Shown: positions 10,788 through 20,319, counted from the stretch's first letter. The stretch is DNA of 64,000 bases from Ascarosepion bandense (GCA_037127315.1 JBBBDQ010000400.1:1472501-1536500), one strand, 5' to 3'. Translations and numbers: made by a program. Notes: a model not told the origin generated them from the sequence alone.

Positions 10788-10999
10788 CAGGCATATGATC
10801 AAATCACGTTGAAACACGGGATTCTGTACGATCAACGAAGTTAAGCAACGTTGAACCTGGTCAGTACTTAGATGGGTGACTGCTTGGACATAACAGGTGC
10901 TTGGATGAGCAGGTGGTGTAATGAATACTGGCTCAGAATCAGAGAGACGAGTTCCAGTTTCCGTTGGGTTCGTTGTATTCACTTACACGCAAATGCTCT
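10788..10999 (+). mobile_element. Composite 5S-rRNA/tRNA-like SINE
   Basis: Bases 10788-10902 follow 5S rRNA almost end to end: TCACGTTGAA, the A-box region GAAGTTAAGCAACGTTGAAC, then GGTCAGTACTTAGATGGGTG and the start of the terminal stem. The 5S internal promoter (A box, intermediate element, C box) therefore lies inside. It is followed at once by a tRNA-like segment with A-box-like GGTGGTGTAATG and B-box-like GACGAGTTCCAG, then a body resembling the SINE-A middle (TTGTATTCACTTACACGCAAAT). Changes at many 5S positions show it is not a working 5S gene. A second diverged copy is at 53755-53965. Confidence 0.78.
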
Positions 11000-11058
11000 T
11001 AAGAAAGTTTGTGTATCCAACATTTCTTTTCTCAGTTAAGTATTAATTAGCAAATTTT

Positions 11059-11305
11059 GTGGTGCAATGGATATCGTCTCAGAACAGGAAATCAGAGAGC
11101 CGGGTTCATATTCGTTGCATTCACTTAATCCGTCTCTTACCGCCAGCTATGGTTTAAATAACTCTATAGCCATGGTTGGGAAGCACGTTACCGCAGAAAG
11201 TAATGGCAAACTACTGCAGGAAAATCTTCTGCCTAGTGAATCATGATTAGTGTTTCGAGATAACACCGTCCAACTGTGTATCACGTATGGCACTTAATTG
11301 ACTGT
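11059..11305 (+). mobile_element. SINE-A, internally deleted
   Basis: The tRNA-like head (TGTGGTGCAATGGATATCG) and the 3' end (GGCACTTAATTGACTG) are present. About 60 bases after the B box are missing compared with full-length copies. Confidence 0.82.
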
Positions 11306-11327
11306 ACTACTAAATCATTATTCTTCT

Positions 11328-11829
11328 TCTTCTATGTGCCCTGTCCTTTCAGGACGTAGGCGATCATGGATCTCCACGTCTCCCTATCCCTTGTGGCTCT
11401 TAGTATGTTTGCTCCTGTTGCTCCTGGCAACCCCCGTTCCGTCATCCACCTGATCAGATCCTGCAAATATGTTATCCGCTGCCTTCCTCTGTCTCTCCTT
11501 CCTTCTATCTGTCCAGTCAGTATCAGGTTCTCCAGGCTCTCCTTCCTCATTGCATGTCCCAGGAACTTCAGTTGTCTCTTCCTGATGCTCAGCATCAATT
11601 TCCTTTTTGTTGCCATTCTTCCTAACACTTCGTCGTTGCTTGTATGCTCAGTCCACGATATCCGTAGCATCCTTCTGTAGAACCACATTTCGGCCGCTTC
11701 CAGTTTTGTCCTCATTTTTGATGATATTGTCCAGCATTCACAGCCGTATTGAAGAACTGACATCACGTAGCAGTCTAGCACTCTTTTCTTCGTTTCTATT
11801 GAGATCTTCCTGTGTATCTCCCAAAAATA
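11328..11829 (-). pseudogene. RTE LINE 3' end with GAA tail
   Basis: A 149-codon open stretch (11781 to 11332) reads from MLDCYVMSVLQYGCECWTIS through RMLRISWTEHTSNDEVLGRM and RKRQLKFLGHAMRKESLENL to the natural C-terminus GQGT followed by a stop. This is the thumb and C-terminal region of an RTE-clade reverse transcriptase. The short 3' tail reads AGAAGAAGAAGAA on the coding strand. It is among the least damaged RTE ends here and close in sequence to 26515-26905, but it lacks polymerase and endonuclease, so it cannot move itself. Confidence 0.9.
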
Positions 11830-12204
11830 AATTTTACGAATGTAAAATTATTTTCTAGCTTTAAATAATCTGCAAACGAATCAATCGAAGAAAGGCGGGG
11901 CTCACAATGTACAAAAGGTTTTGTGATGATAAAATCTAAGCTTAGGAAATTAGTTCGAATTTAGATCATGTTTTTGTTTAATCATTTCCCCCCAAGCAAG
12001 ACGAGATCGTCACTAGTGCGCAGGGGGTTACGGGGGTTACGGTGAAAGAAAAAACTGGGTACAGGAATGTGAAAGATTGATGGGATTCAAGGAGATAGAA
12101 GATGGAAATTGACATTGCCTTTAAAGTTTCGAAGAAAAATAAGGCAAGAGAGATCTACAGGTGGAAAGTGCGAGAGATAAAAATAGTAGTAGAGGCGGTT
12201 ACAT

Positions 12205-12405
12205 TCTTCTTCTTCTTCTTCTTTTTCTTCTTCTTCTTCTTTTTCTTCTTCTTCTTTTTCTTCTTTTTCTTCTTTTTCTTCTTCTTCTTTTTCTTTTTCT
12301 TCTTTTTCTTCTTCTTTTTCTTCTTCTTTTTCTTCTTCTTCTTCTTTTTCTTCTTCTTTTTTTTCTTCTTCTTTTTCTTCTTCTTCTTCTTTTTCTTCTT
12401 CTTCT
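12205..12405. repeat. Long (TTC)n/(TTTTTC)n tract, RTE tail expansion
   Basis: About 200 bases of TTC and TTTTTC units, that is GAA repeats on the RTE coding strand, directly adjoin the RTE 3' end at 12406. Long Leu/Phe-only and Glu/Lys-only frames through it are composition artefacts. Confidence 0.95.
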
Positions 12406-12620
12406 ATGTGCTTTGTCCTTTCAAGACACAGGCGATCATGTCTTTCCACGTCTTCCTATCCCTGGTGGCTCTTGGTAGGCTTTCTCATGTTACACCACGC
12501 AACTCCCATTCCGTCATCCACCTGTTCAGGCCATTCAAATATGTTATCCGCTGCTTTCCTCTGTCTCTTTTTCCCTCTATCTAGCCTGTTAGTATCAAGT
12601 TCTCCAGTCCCTCCTTCCTC
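12406..12620 (-). mobile_element. RTE LINE 3' fragment (first of nested pair)
   Basis: Minus strand: the terminal RTE block ending in a GGACAAAGCACATAGAAG-like 3' end, 5'-truncated near 12620. Confidence 0.85.
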
Positions 12621-12762
12621 ATATATAAGCAAGGTTATGAGGGCATGTACTTCTGAATTCGGTGGCCGAGAGGGATCCCCAGGTCAAACGCCTTAACATT
12701 TTTTTATGGCCTGCAATGTCTATTCAGGCATCATATTAGACATTTTTTTAATTTAAAGCCCT

Positions 12763-13112
12763 TCTTCTTCTTCTTCTTCTTCTTCTTCTTCTTCTTCTTC
12801 TTCTATGTGCCTTGACCTTTCAGGACGTAGGTGATCGTGGCCTTCCACGTCTCCCTATCTCTGGTGGCTCTTAGCACGCTTTCTCCTGTAACGTTTCGCA
12901 GCCCCCGTTCTGACATCCACCTGCTCAGGCCCTTCAAATATGTTATCCTCTGCTTTCCTCTGTCTCTTTTTCCCTCTATCTAGTATCATGTTCTTTAGGC
13001 CCTCCTTCCTCATTGCGTGTCCCAGGAACTTTAGCTGTCTCTTCCTGATGCTCAGTATTAATTTCCTTTTCGTTTCCATCCTTTCCAAAACCTCATCATT
13101 GCTCACATGCTT
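12763..13112 (-). mobile_element. RTE LINE 3' fragment with (GAA)n tail (second of nested pair)
   Basis: Coding residues MSNDEVLERMETKRKLILSI and RKRQLKFLGHAMRKEGLKN are visible at 13106-12960. A frameshift then breaks the C-terminus. The GAA tail is the TTC run at 12763-12804. About 140 bases (12622-12762) of unrecognised sequence separate it from the first copy. Confidence 0.87.
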
Positions 13113-13402
13113 GATATTTCACAGGAAAAGTGTGGGACCTAGATATTAATCTAGTAGCACGCTTAAATTTATGTAGTCGGGGCACCCAGGGAACAAAAGT
13201 TTATCACAGCACTTGCCATGTAAATATTTGTAGAAAAGACAGCGGGAAGCGATATCATGTAGGTGAGAAAGTGACTGAAGTCGAGATGCCATGTCAGGAT
13301 CGATTACATTGCAGTTTACAAATCTACTCGAGATGAATAGCAGCAGCACCCGAGTAGATTTGTCAACAGTATTCGATGCACGGACGAGTGGTAGTTTTAT
13401 AG

Positions 13403-13829
13403 CAAATTGTTACACATTTACAGGGCCGTAAATCAAAATAGTTCCATTTCTTTGGCTTCTCTCCCCCTTTTGTTCATTGCCACTCACTTTATATGCGTTC
13501 AAACGTAGGTACAGTAATCCGTTTCCTGCACACCCAGATTATTTCATAAACCATGTAGATGGCACATCCGGGCGATTTCATCAACTGTTTTCTATTAGAA
13601 ACGACAGCATGAGTCTCTCCCGATTATTTTTTGTATTATGAAGCCAATGGCATCAGCAGGCGTACCCCCTCTGCCTTTTTGAAGGTAAGTGCATTTCTTC
13701 TTCACAGTTAATTCATCAACAAAGAAAGTCAGTGAAAAAAATAACACAAGCTGATTCGAAATTTTTAGCCAAATTGCGAAATTTTCATCAATGGACGCAG
13801 ACTGTTATTAATACATGGAACCGCCGTAT
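13403..13829. other. No feature seen
   Basis: No recognised repeat or gene. Confidence 0.5.
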
Positions 13830-14573
13830 AATGGTAAGGGTAATTATAATTTTCTTTTAAATAAAATATAATCGTAAGGGCAATTATATTTTTCTTTTAA
13901 ATAAAATATAATGGTATGGGTAATTATAATTTTCTTTTATATAAAATATAATGGTAAGGGAAATTATAATTTTCTTTTATATATAATATAGTGGTAAGGG
14001 TAATTATAATTTTCTTTTAAATATAATGGTAAGGGTAATTATAATTTTCTTTTAAATATAATGGTAAGGGTAATTATAATTTCCTTTTAAATATAATGGT
14101 AAGGGTAATTATAATTTTCCTTTTAAATTTTAAAATATAATGGTAATGGGTAATTATAATTTTCTTTTAAATAAAATAAAATAATGAATGAGGGTAATTA
14201 TAATTTTCTTTTAAATAATATATAATCGTGGGTAATTATAATTTTCTTTTAAATAAAATAAAATAATGGTAAGTGTAATTATAATTTTCTTTTAAATAAA
14301 ATATTATCGAAGGGTAATTATAATTTTCTTTTAAATAATATATAATCGTATGGGTAATTATAATTTTCTTTTAAATAAAATATAATGGTAAGTGTAATTA
14401 TAATTTTCTTTTAAATAAAATATTATCGTAAGGGTAATTATAATTTTCTTTTAAATAATATATAATCGTATGGGTAATTAAAATTTTCTTTTAAATATAA
14501 TGATAAGAGTAATTATAATTTTCTTTTAAATAAAATATAATGATAAGGGTAATTATAATTTTCTTTTAAATAA
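13830..14573. repeat. AT-rich minisatellite, about 19 copies of 34-43 bp
   Basis: The common part is GGTAATTATAATTTTCTTTT followed by a variable AAATA(AAATA)TAATGGTA segment. Copy length changes through gain or loss of AAATA units. Stops occur in all frames. Confidence 0.95.
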
Positions 14574-14706
14574 CATCACTGCATTTACATAGCAATCAGT
14601 GTTACTTACGTTCGAAATTTGCAAAGACTTTTTCTGAAAAGAATTTTTCATGAAATTGAGTTTATCGACTCCAATAACTATTATTGAGCTCGCTAATGAT
14701 AACAAC

Positions 14707-14988
14707 GATGTGCGTTGTGGTGCGGAACGAGAAATCGGAGAACTGAGTTCGCATTCCAGTTGTATTCGTTCTAATCATTTACGCGCAAATAACCTTGGGA
14801 AATCCGTCTCTTCCCTTCCAGCTATGGGTTGAATAGTAAAACATATTTGGTTTTATAGTCATGGTTGGCAACCAGTCTACCGCTGAAAGTAATGGCAAGC
14901 TACTGCAGGAAAAATCTTCTGCCTAGTCAGCCATGTCTCTTAGGATACTTGATCGCCCAATCGTGTATCATGTATGGCAGTTAACTAA
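14707..14988 (+). mobile_element. SINE-A with damaged tRNA head
   Basis: The A-box region is shortened: GTGGTGCGGAACGAG joins two parts that are normally about 16 bases apart. The B box and body are otherwise in family order to GGCAGTTAACT. Confidence 0.83.
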
Positions 14989-15517
14989 CAGAATAAATTA
15001 TAATGAATTTCTTTCCTAAAGTTTGAGGCAGTGTGGAATGTCGACATCTCGATTATGTCACTATTTACTCTTTATTTTACATATGCTATCCATTTTAGTT
15101 GTTGCTGCTGTTGTAAATTCAAATGAAAGCCTCCGTCATTACTAGAACGAGCAATAGTAATTACTTAAAGACATGTCAGGTTAATTAATTTTTTTTTAAA
15201 TATTTTGGCAAACAATTTCACCTAATTGTTCTGGATACATTTTTGTGTTAGAGATTTTCGCATTCCAAAAATATCACCGTCGGTTTTGCAAAACAGTTTC
15301 TGGCAGACAAATATATATTTAACCATGCATTAACCGTATTTTTAAGTCTGTGTTGGTTAGCATTAATCACACACTCACCCAAACGCACGCGCGTACATAC
15401 ATACACTTTTTTCGCATTATGCCAAAATATGTGTTAGCTGGCATCAAATGAGAAAAATATCGGCAAAAAAGGGAGTTGGTTCACTCTCTTTCACTACCAA
15501 GATTCGATGGAGTAAGT
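14989..15517. other. No feature seen
   Basis: No gene or recognised repeat. Confidence 0.5.
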
Positions 15518-15921
15518 TGTTGTGGGTTCCGGAAGTGGGAACCGCTTAAAATAAAGGAACAACAACCAGAATTTGAGATAGAAAAATAAGTATATTAAAC
15601 GTAAAGATACAAACTTGAACGCAGGTTAGTAATCAAGGAATACGGTTAGTTAGGAATATATGTACAAGTCTCTGAAGTATGTTTAGTATGTCCACGTCGG
15701 AAGCTGATGGGTGCTGTGCAATAACATTCTTGGTGAGTGGAGCTCGGAGCTACTATGAACTTCTGACGTTGTATTCTCTGTGAAGCCTCGGTATCTGTCG
15801 GTATCGTGCGGATCTCTCGGTATCTGTCGGACTCTCTCGGACTCTGTATCTGTCGTAGCAGGAGTATATGTATACTCAAGTCGAGTCTATTATCATGGAA
15901 AAAGGGGGAGGCCCCACAACA
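15518..15921 (-). mobile_element. Possible LTR (404 bp)
   Basis: The block begins TGTTGTGGGTTCC and ends GGCCCCACAACA, giving TG...CA ends with short inverted complementarity like those of the two solo LTRs at 17559 and 24441. On the minus strand it carries a polyadenylation-like AT-rich zone late in the block. The flanking five bases (TAAGT and GATGT) agree at only three positions, so a target-site duplication is not convincing. It lies at the edge of an RTE fragment. Confidence 0.5.
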
Positions 15922-15941
15922 GATGTGTTTCCTGATTTTTG

Positions 15942-16545
15942 CTTCTATGTACCGTGCCCCTTCAGACCACTGGCGTTCATGACTCTACATAATTTCCTGT
16001 TCTTAATGAATTTTGTCTTTTTTGTTCGGTCAGGTAAGTGCCATACGTGATACACGCTTTTGGGCGATCATGTCTCAAAAGAGACATGTCTGACTGGGCA
16101 GACGGTTATCTCGCAGTAGGTTGCCGCTGCTTCTCCAAGGGTATTTGTGCGTATGTGAATCCAAGAAATTCAACCTGAATTCGAACTCGGCTCCCTGAGT
16201 TGTCGTTCCGAGTCGATATCCATTGCACGACGTCTTTTTATTACCTCTCCTTAATTTTTTTTTTTTTTTTTTGTTATCCGTTTACACAAGATCGCTCGGC
16301 AGGTTATGCGTTGTTTTCCTTTGTACCTTCTGCCTCTAATCTGTCCTATAAGAATCAAAATCTCCTACTGGTCCGTCTATATTATGAAACCCAGAAATTT
16401 TAGTTGTATCATTCTGGTACTAAGTCTTTTTTTGTTGTTTCTATTTATTTCGCCGTTGCTGTTGTTTCAAGTTTCTTCCATATCCGTGAAGAGATTGTTA
16501 CTGAATTCATTGCTTTATATGTGTACTGGTATTACAGCACAATTC
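15942..16545 (-). mobile_element. RTE LINE fragment interrupted by SINE-A
   Basis: The RTE 3' end (TTCTATGTACCGTGCCCCTT...) runs to about 16023. After a SINE-A, the RTE sequence resumes near 16290 (TTATGCGTTGTTTTCCTTTG) and continues to about 16545. The coding frame is badly decayed. Confidence 0.7.
16024..16239 (-). mobile_element. SINE-A nested in RTE
   Basis: The 3' end at left, the hairpin region, and the tRNA-like head at right (CGATATCCATTGCACGAC) are present. The middle is deleted by roughly 100 bases. Confidence 0.82.
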
Positions 16546-16612
16546 AGTAATTTTTTTTATCGTTTCACCCCAAGCAAGTTAGTAGTGCTATTGGTGCGCA
16601 AGGGGATACAAG
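16546..16612 (-). mobile_element. LINE-J 3' terminal fragment
   Basis: TATCGTTTCACCCCAAGCAA is the reverse complement of the LINE-J terminal sequence. Only the last 65 bases are present. Confidence 0.7.
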
Positions 16613-16935
16613 GGGATTTGACACTCCACCCAGGTCTATTGAACAGGTGTAGATGCTCATCCCTTGTTCCCTGTTTAGGATGTGGTCTCCGGCTTTCTCT
16701 TTTACAATCTTTTCACTCTTTTCTTTTTTATTTTTTTTTTCAATTGAAGTAGATAGGCTAAACTATCGCCCGGTTTGACACTCCACCCACGTCTATTGAA
16801 CAGGTGTAGAGGCTCATCCCTTGTTCTCTGTTTAGGATGTGGTTTACGGCTTTCTCTTTTCCGATCTTTTCACTCTTACGTAGCCCCCTGCACATCAGTG
16901 GCGCTACCGCCTTTCTCGGGGTGATATGATAAAAA
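16613..16935 (+). mobile_element. Direct duplication ending in LINE-J 3' end
   Basis: A block of about 105 bases starting TTTGACACTCCACCCA occurs at about 16616-16722 and again at 16777-16880, 161 bases apart. The second copy continues into the LINE-J 3' end (CCCCCTGCACATCAGTGGCG ... GGGGTGATATGAT). Confidence 0.75.
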
Positions 16936-17372
16936 AAAACATGATAAGAGAGCGAAAATTTACATTAGAAAGCGGATAGAAAGAGGAAGAGGTATCAGAA
17001 AATGGGTAAGAGAAGGATAGGGGTACTGGAGTGAAGAATGTTACATGAGAGTAGAGTGAAAAATGAGAAGAACAAGATACAGGGGTGTCAAAGAAAGGAT
17101 GGGGCACAAGAAGATTAAAAGATGACAATTGACGTTGCATTTAAATTTCCGGAGATTGTAGCTATCAGGAAAACAATTATACGGACGAGAGTTCCACTTA
17201 TTGTAGCTGCGAGAAGAGAAACTATTATAGTAGAAGAGAAGTTACATTTAACAATTTTTAGGGTAAAAGGATGAGACCTTGCTGCCATTTTAGTTGCTTG
17301 AGTAAATTCGTGCAGAGGGGGCATCAGGGAGCTAAGCTCGTCGTAGAAGAAACCGTGGAAATATTTTTACTT
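16936..17372 (-). pseudogene. LINE-J C-terminal fragment
   Basis: Minus strand: the purine-rich 3' region and coding remnants corresponding to the TSRLWNSLP...NLQEFK-like C-terminus of the family. It lies head-on against the plus-strand LINE-J end at 16935, so two LINE ends meet tail to tail. Confidence 0.7.
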
Positions 17373-18130
17373 TTCTTTGTTTCTCACGAAATTTTCTTGT
17401 TTCTTAATACTTAACTTTTGTAAAGCATCTTTCGCTCTTCCACTCTGCCTTTGGATTTCAGTGTCGCACTTTCCGTCATCTGTTAAAACGCTTCCCAAAT
17501 ATTTAAATTGTTGTAATTGGTTGATTTCGTTTTTTCTTATTTGTAATTTGCATGTTAGTGTTATGGTGCCCTCCTACGAGGAATAGACTCTTCCTCTTAC
17601 TATATAATTACCTGCAGGAGGCAGTTAAGATAGCAGTTAAAACGGCGGTACGATAGCTAGTACGCAGTTAAAGCCATCTACTAGTCAGGCAATAAGCAGC
17701 GTAACTGTACCGTTCGGACTTATTTCTATTAATGATTATTAACACTTACTTTGTACATATGTTCTTGCTATACTAATACACTATTTTGAATCTACCTTCT
17801 GTATTCAGTGTCTTACTTCCGGTCAAACCGGTCACTACAACTGTGCGGCGAAGTTTCACCACAACACCACAACAGTTAGCTTGTTCTTTTTGCTGACAAA
17901 CATGTATTTTGACTTCTTGAAATTAATATTTAATACCTTTTTCTCTTTTTCCTTCAGTACATTGTGTTGGAATTTTTGTATTTTCCTTTCTCTGTCTGCT
18001 ATCAACAACGTGTCGTCTGCTTTTCTTATGCTGTTAATAGTTTGATCGCTAATTTTATATCCTGGTCGGATTTTTTAAATTCTTTCAGGATGACTTCATT
18101 GAAAAAGCATCCTTATCTTACGCCCCTTTC
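17373..18130 (-). pseudogene. RTE LINE fragment split by a solo LTR
   Basis: On the minus strand, the polymerase-to-thumb region of RTE runs from near the LFN block (about 18130) through the catalytic-domain remnants (about 18030) and KYLG-like segment (about 17500) to RKIS near 17377. The LTR at 17559-17874 interrupts it. Frame is lost throughout. Confidence 0.78.
17559..17874. mobile_element. Solo LTR, 316 bp, 5-bp TSD GTTAG
   Basis: The block begins TGTTATGGTGCCC and ends CACCACAACA, with GTTAG immediately before (17554-17558) and after (17875-17879). TG...CA ends plus a perfect 5-bp duplication fit an LTR retrotransposon reduced to a solo LTR by recombination; the superfamily (Gypsy-like or other) cannot be told. 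The interrupted RTE sequence resumes on the other side. Orientation is undetermined. Confidence 0.82.
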
Positions 18131-18665
18131 TATATTACAACTTCTCCTCCTTCTTCTTCTTTGTGTCGTGTTCCTTCAGAAATTAGGCGAATATGGCCTT
18201 CCACACCTTCCTACCCCTAGTGGTTCTTAGCACGGTTTCTCCTGTTACCCCACTCAAACCCCGCTCTGCCATCTACTTGTTCGAGCCCGTCAAGTATGTT
18301 ACGCATTTCCCCTGTTTCTCTTTCCCTTTATTTGACCTGCAAGTATCAGATTCACCATGCCTCCCTTCCTCATTACATGTCCCAGCAACTTCAGCTGTCC
18401 TTTCCTGATGTTAAATATTAATTTCTTTTTTGTTTCCTTCCTCTCCGAAACCTCATCGTTGCTCACATGTTCGGCCCATGCTATCCTAAGCATCCTAGTG
18501 TAGAACCACATTTCTAATGCTTCGAGTTTCTCCTTCATCTTTAAGAAGATAGTCCAGCACTCACTGCCATGTGGAAAAATAGACATCACATAGCAATCCA
18601 GCTCTCTCTTCTTTGTTTATAGTGAAATTTTTCTGTCTCTCAATACTCTACTTAGCTTCTGGAAT
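18131..18665 (-). pseudogene. RTE LINE 3' end, tandem to the previous copy
   Basis: Minus strand, residues such as SNDEVSERKETKKKLIFNIR are visible between 18589 and 18300. The GAA-type tail lies at 18133-18165. The 5' end of the neighbouring RTE copy (about 18130) abuts this tail, a head-to-tail arrangement. Confidence 0.85.
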
Positions 18666-18753
18666 TCTTCTTATTACTTTCGACTTACTTATTACTTTTG
18701 GCGTAGTATTCCTTCTACTAATAAAAGTAGTTTTGTTTTCTTCTTTTAAATAA

Positions 18754-18754
18754 A

Positions 18755-18801
<47 letters not shown>
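18754..18801. repeat. (CT)n microsatellite
   Basis: About 24 CT units with two interruptions. Confidence 0.95.
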
Positions 18802-18804
<3 letters not shown>

Positions 18805-18955
18805 GCTTCATTCTGACGGCAAACTACATCCAGCAGCAAGGCCTCTAATCGGTATATTGAACTTTCTGAAGAGCTTTTGTTCTGAGATCCACCCTGGGCA
18901 GAATTGGTAGCACCCATTATGCTCATTTCTATGGGTAAATAGTGAACCCCAAAAC
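18802..18955 (-). repeat. Repeat G fragment
   Basis: Reverse-orientation relative of 22880-23175 and 56018-56300: shared CATCCAGCAGCAAGGCCTCT and CCATAGAAATGAGC-like / GGGTAAATAGTGAACCCC segments. Class unknown. Confidence 0.6.
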
Positions 18956-19217
18956 AAAAATCATTACATTTTTATCGTAAAATTACCAACAACTTATTGT
19001 ATAATCTACAAACTATATCTCTAAAAAACATACCTTTACACTGAAAATATAAAATTATGCAAAAAATATCTGTAGCTGAAAGCATAAATTAACCTACAAA
19101 ATGTTTATTTTAGATCTTGGAATTAAATAACACATTGATATTGATAGGCAACGAAACAAAACTATCCAACCAAACAACCAACCAACTTCTTCTCACTAAT
19201 GGGTTTTTCTGGCTAAT

Positions 19218-19600
19218 GCTTTTTACTCGACCAAAGTGGAATCGTCAATGGCCAAATTGAACAAAAATAAAGTAGCAGAACCCGATGGGATTGTAATAGA
19301 AATGTTGACGCCCTTAGAAGACCTTGGCATAGACAGGCTCACAGAAATAATAAATTAAATCTACAATATACCAGAGGACCTAAGCAGATCAATTTTCATA
19401 GCACTATCTAAGAAGCGAGGCGCAAAGAATATATATTGGAGAACTCTTCCACGACAAGAGAGAGCGACCAACAATACACAAAAACACAGACGAACCAGAA
19501 ATATTGAAACCTGAAGTGCAGATGACAATGGCCAAATTGAGCAGAAACGACAGTAGGACTTGACAGTATTGTAATAGAGATGCTGACGTCTTTAGACAGC
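19218..19600 (+). pseudogene. Two RTE reverse-transcriptase N-terminal fragments
   Basis: First fragment (19218-19425) reads like MAKLNKNKVAEPDGIVIEML and on to IFIALSKK, the RT entry region seen intact at 59035-59220. The second (19435-19610) restarts upstream in the same region (FHDKRERPTIHK ... MAKLSRN). Both have in-frame stops. Confidence 0.82.
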
Positions 19601-19694
19601 TTTATAAAGTAGTAAAGACTGTTATGTGTTTAACAACGTACAAAATAGTATCATTAACAAGGAATGTAACTGTTGGAACAAAATACATAACAAA

Positions 19695-19700
<6 letters not shown>

Positions 19701-19748
<48 letters not shown>
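19701..19748. repeat. (TA)n microsatellite
   Basis: Adjoins the 3' end of a minus-strand SINE-C and is the probable tail region of that family. Confidence 0.95.
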
Positions 19749-19749
<1 letters not shown>

Positions 19750-19752
<3 letters not shown>

Positions 19753-19905
19753 CATCCAAATACAAGCCTGTTTCGCTGTATCACATCTCATCAGTGTGGT
19801 TAGACATCCATTTGCTTCTGGCTGGGATCGAAACTCGACCGAATCGGTGTCAGTCGGAGTCGCTAACCCCTAAGTCATAGGCACATCGAATGTTATATAT
19901 GAGCA
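19750..19905 (-). mobile_element. SINE-C: tRNA-like head plus hammerhead-like 3' end
   Basis: Minus strand: head GTGCCTATGACTTAGGGGTTA with A-box-like TGACTTAGGGGTTAGC, B-box-like CGAGTTTCGATCC, a short linker, then the hammerhead-like motif at 19756-19799, then (TA)n. The order of Pol III promoter, ribozyme and simple tail recalls the Schistosoma Sm-alpha elements. Related copies: 20053-20180, 21151-21290, 36438-36926. Confidence 0.72.
19756..19799 (-). ncRNA. Hammerhead-like motif in SINE-C, core intact
   Basis: Core CUGAUGA and GAAA are both intact. Stem II is G-A-U-G-U / A-C-A-G-C with one mismatch. Stem III is ACA/UGU with loop GGCU, followed by A (GUA cleavage triplet). Stem I is CCACA/UUUGG with one mismatch. 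The sister copy at 20056 pairs perfectly in stem I but has a core change. Hand-folded. Confidence 0.6.
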
Positions 19906-20001
19906 GTGTATACACACGCCTGTCACCGAAAGAACTCAATTCATTGCTGAATAGTAGTGCATAAATCTCAGAAGTGGTAACTGTTTTATTTCAAAATTTT
20001 C

Positions 20002-20005
<4 letters not shown>

Positions 20006-20052
<47 letters not shown>
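20006..20052. repeat. (TA)n microsatellite
   Basis: Adjoins the 3' end of the second minus-strand SINE-C. Confidence 0.95.
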
Positions 20053-20054
<2 letters not shown>

Positions 20055-20180
20055 TCCGCATACAGGCCTGTTTCACTGTATCACAGCTTATCAGTGCGGC
20101 GAGACAACTGATTGCTTCAAGTTCTGAATCGAAACTTGAGGGAGTCGAAGATTTTACCCCTAAGCTATTGGGACACGGAT
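20053..20180 (-). mobile_element. SINE-C copy with hammerhead-like 3' end
   Basis: Same order as 19750-19905. At 20056-20099 (minus) stem I CCGCA/UGCGG is perfect, stem II is GCUGU/ACAGU, GAAA is intact, and stem III is ACA/UGU with loop GGCC then A. The core reads CUGAUAA, where G8, a catalytic base of the family, is A. This copy is probably inactive though the fold is preserved. Confidence 0.7.
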
Positions 20181-20319
20181 GAGAAAGGCAGACTTTATAG
20201 TGTATTATTTTGGTTACTAGCGTTTGTTTCCATCTTTAAATAATAATGTGCTATTTTTTTTTGTTACTTAAGTTTTAAGTGAAGGTGGAAGTATTCGAGT
20301 GACGTAGCCATAGAATGGA

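Larger units (their letters stand above)
11970..13402 (-). mobile_element. LINE-J copy split by nested RTE insertions
   Basis: The left part (11970-12208) is the LINE-J 3' end up to the coding stretch near the SRTS-like block. The right part (13113-13402) resumes exactly where that stretch would continue, as comparison with the uninterrupted copy at 45240-45560 shows. About 900 bases between them are two RTE ends with GAA tails. The LINE-J copy is therefore older than the RTE insertions. Confidence 0.75.

Noticed and set aside
10788..10902. A genuine 5S rRNA gene
   Set aside because: Too many changes from 5S, direct fusion to a tRNA-like SINE body, and a second copy with the same fusion show it is a SINE head.
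11366..11680. Plus-strand 104-codon frame (also 26550-26864 and 50380-50694 minus)
   Set aside because: It is the antisense shadow of the RTE C-terminal coding region and recurs wherever that region is conserved.
12102..12584. Long Phe-, Leu- or Glu/Lys-only frames
   Set aside because: They are translations of the (TTC)n tail of an RTE copy.
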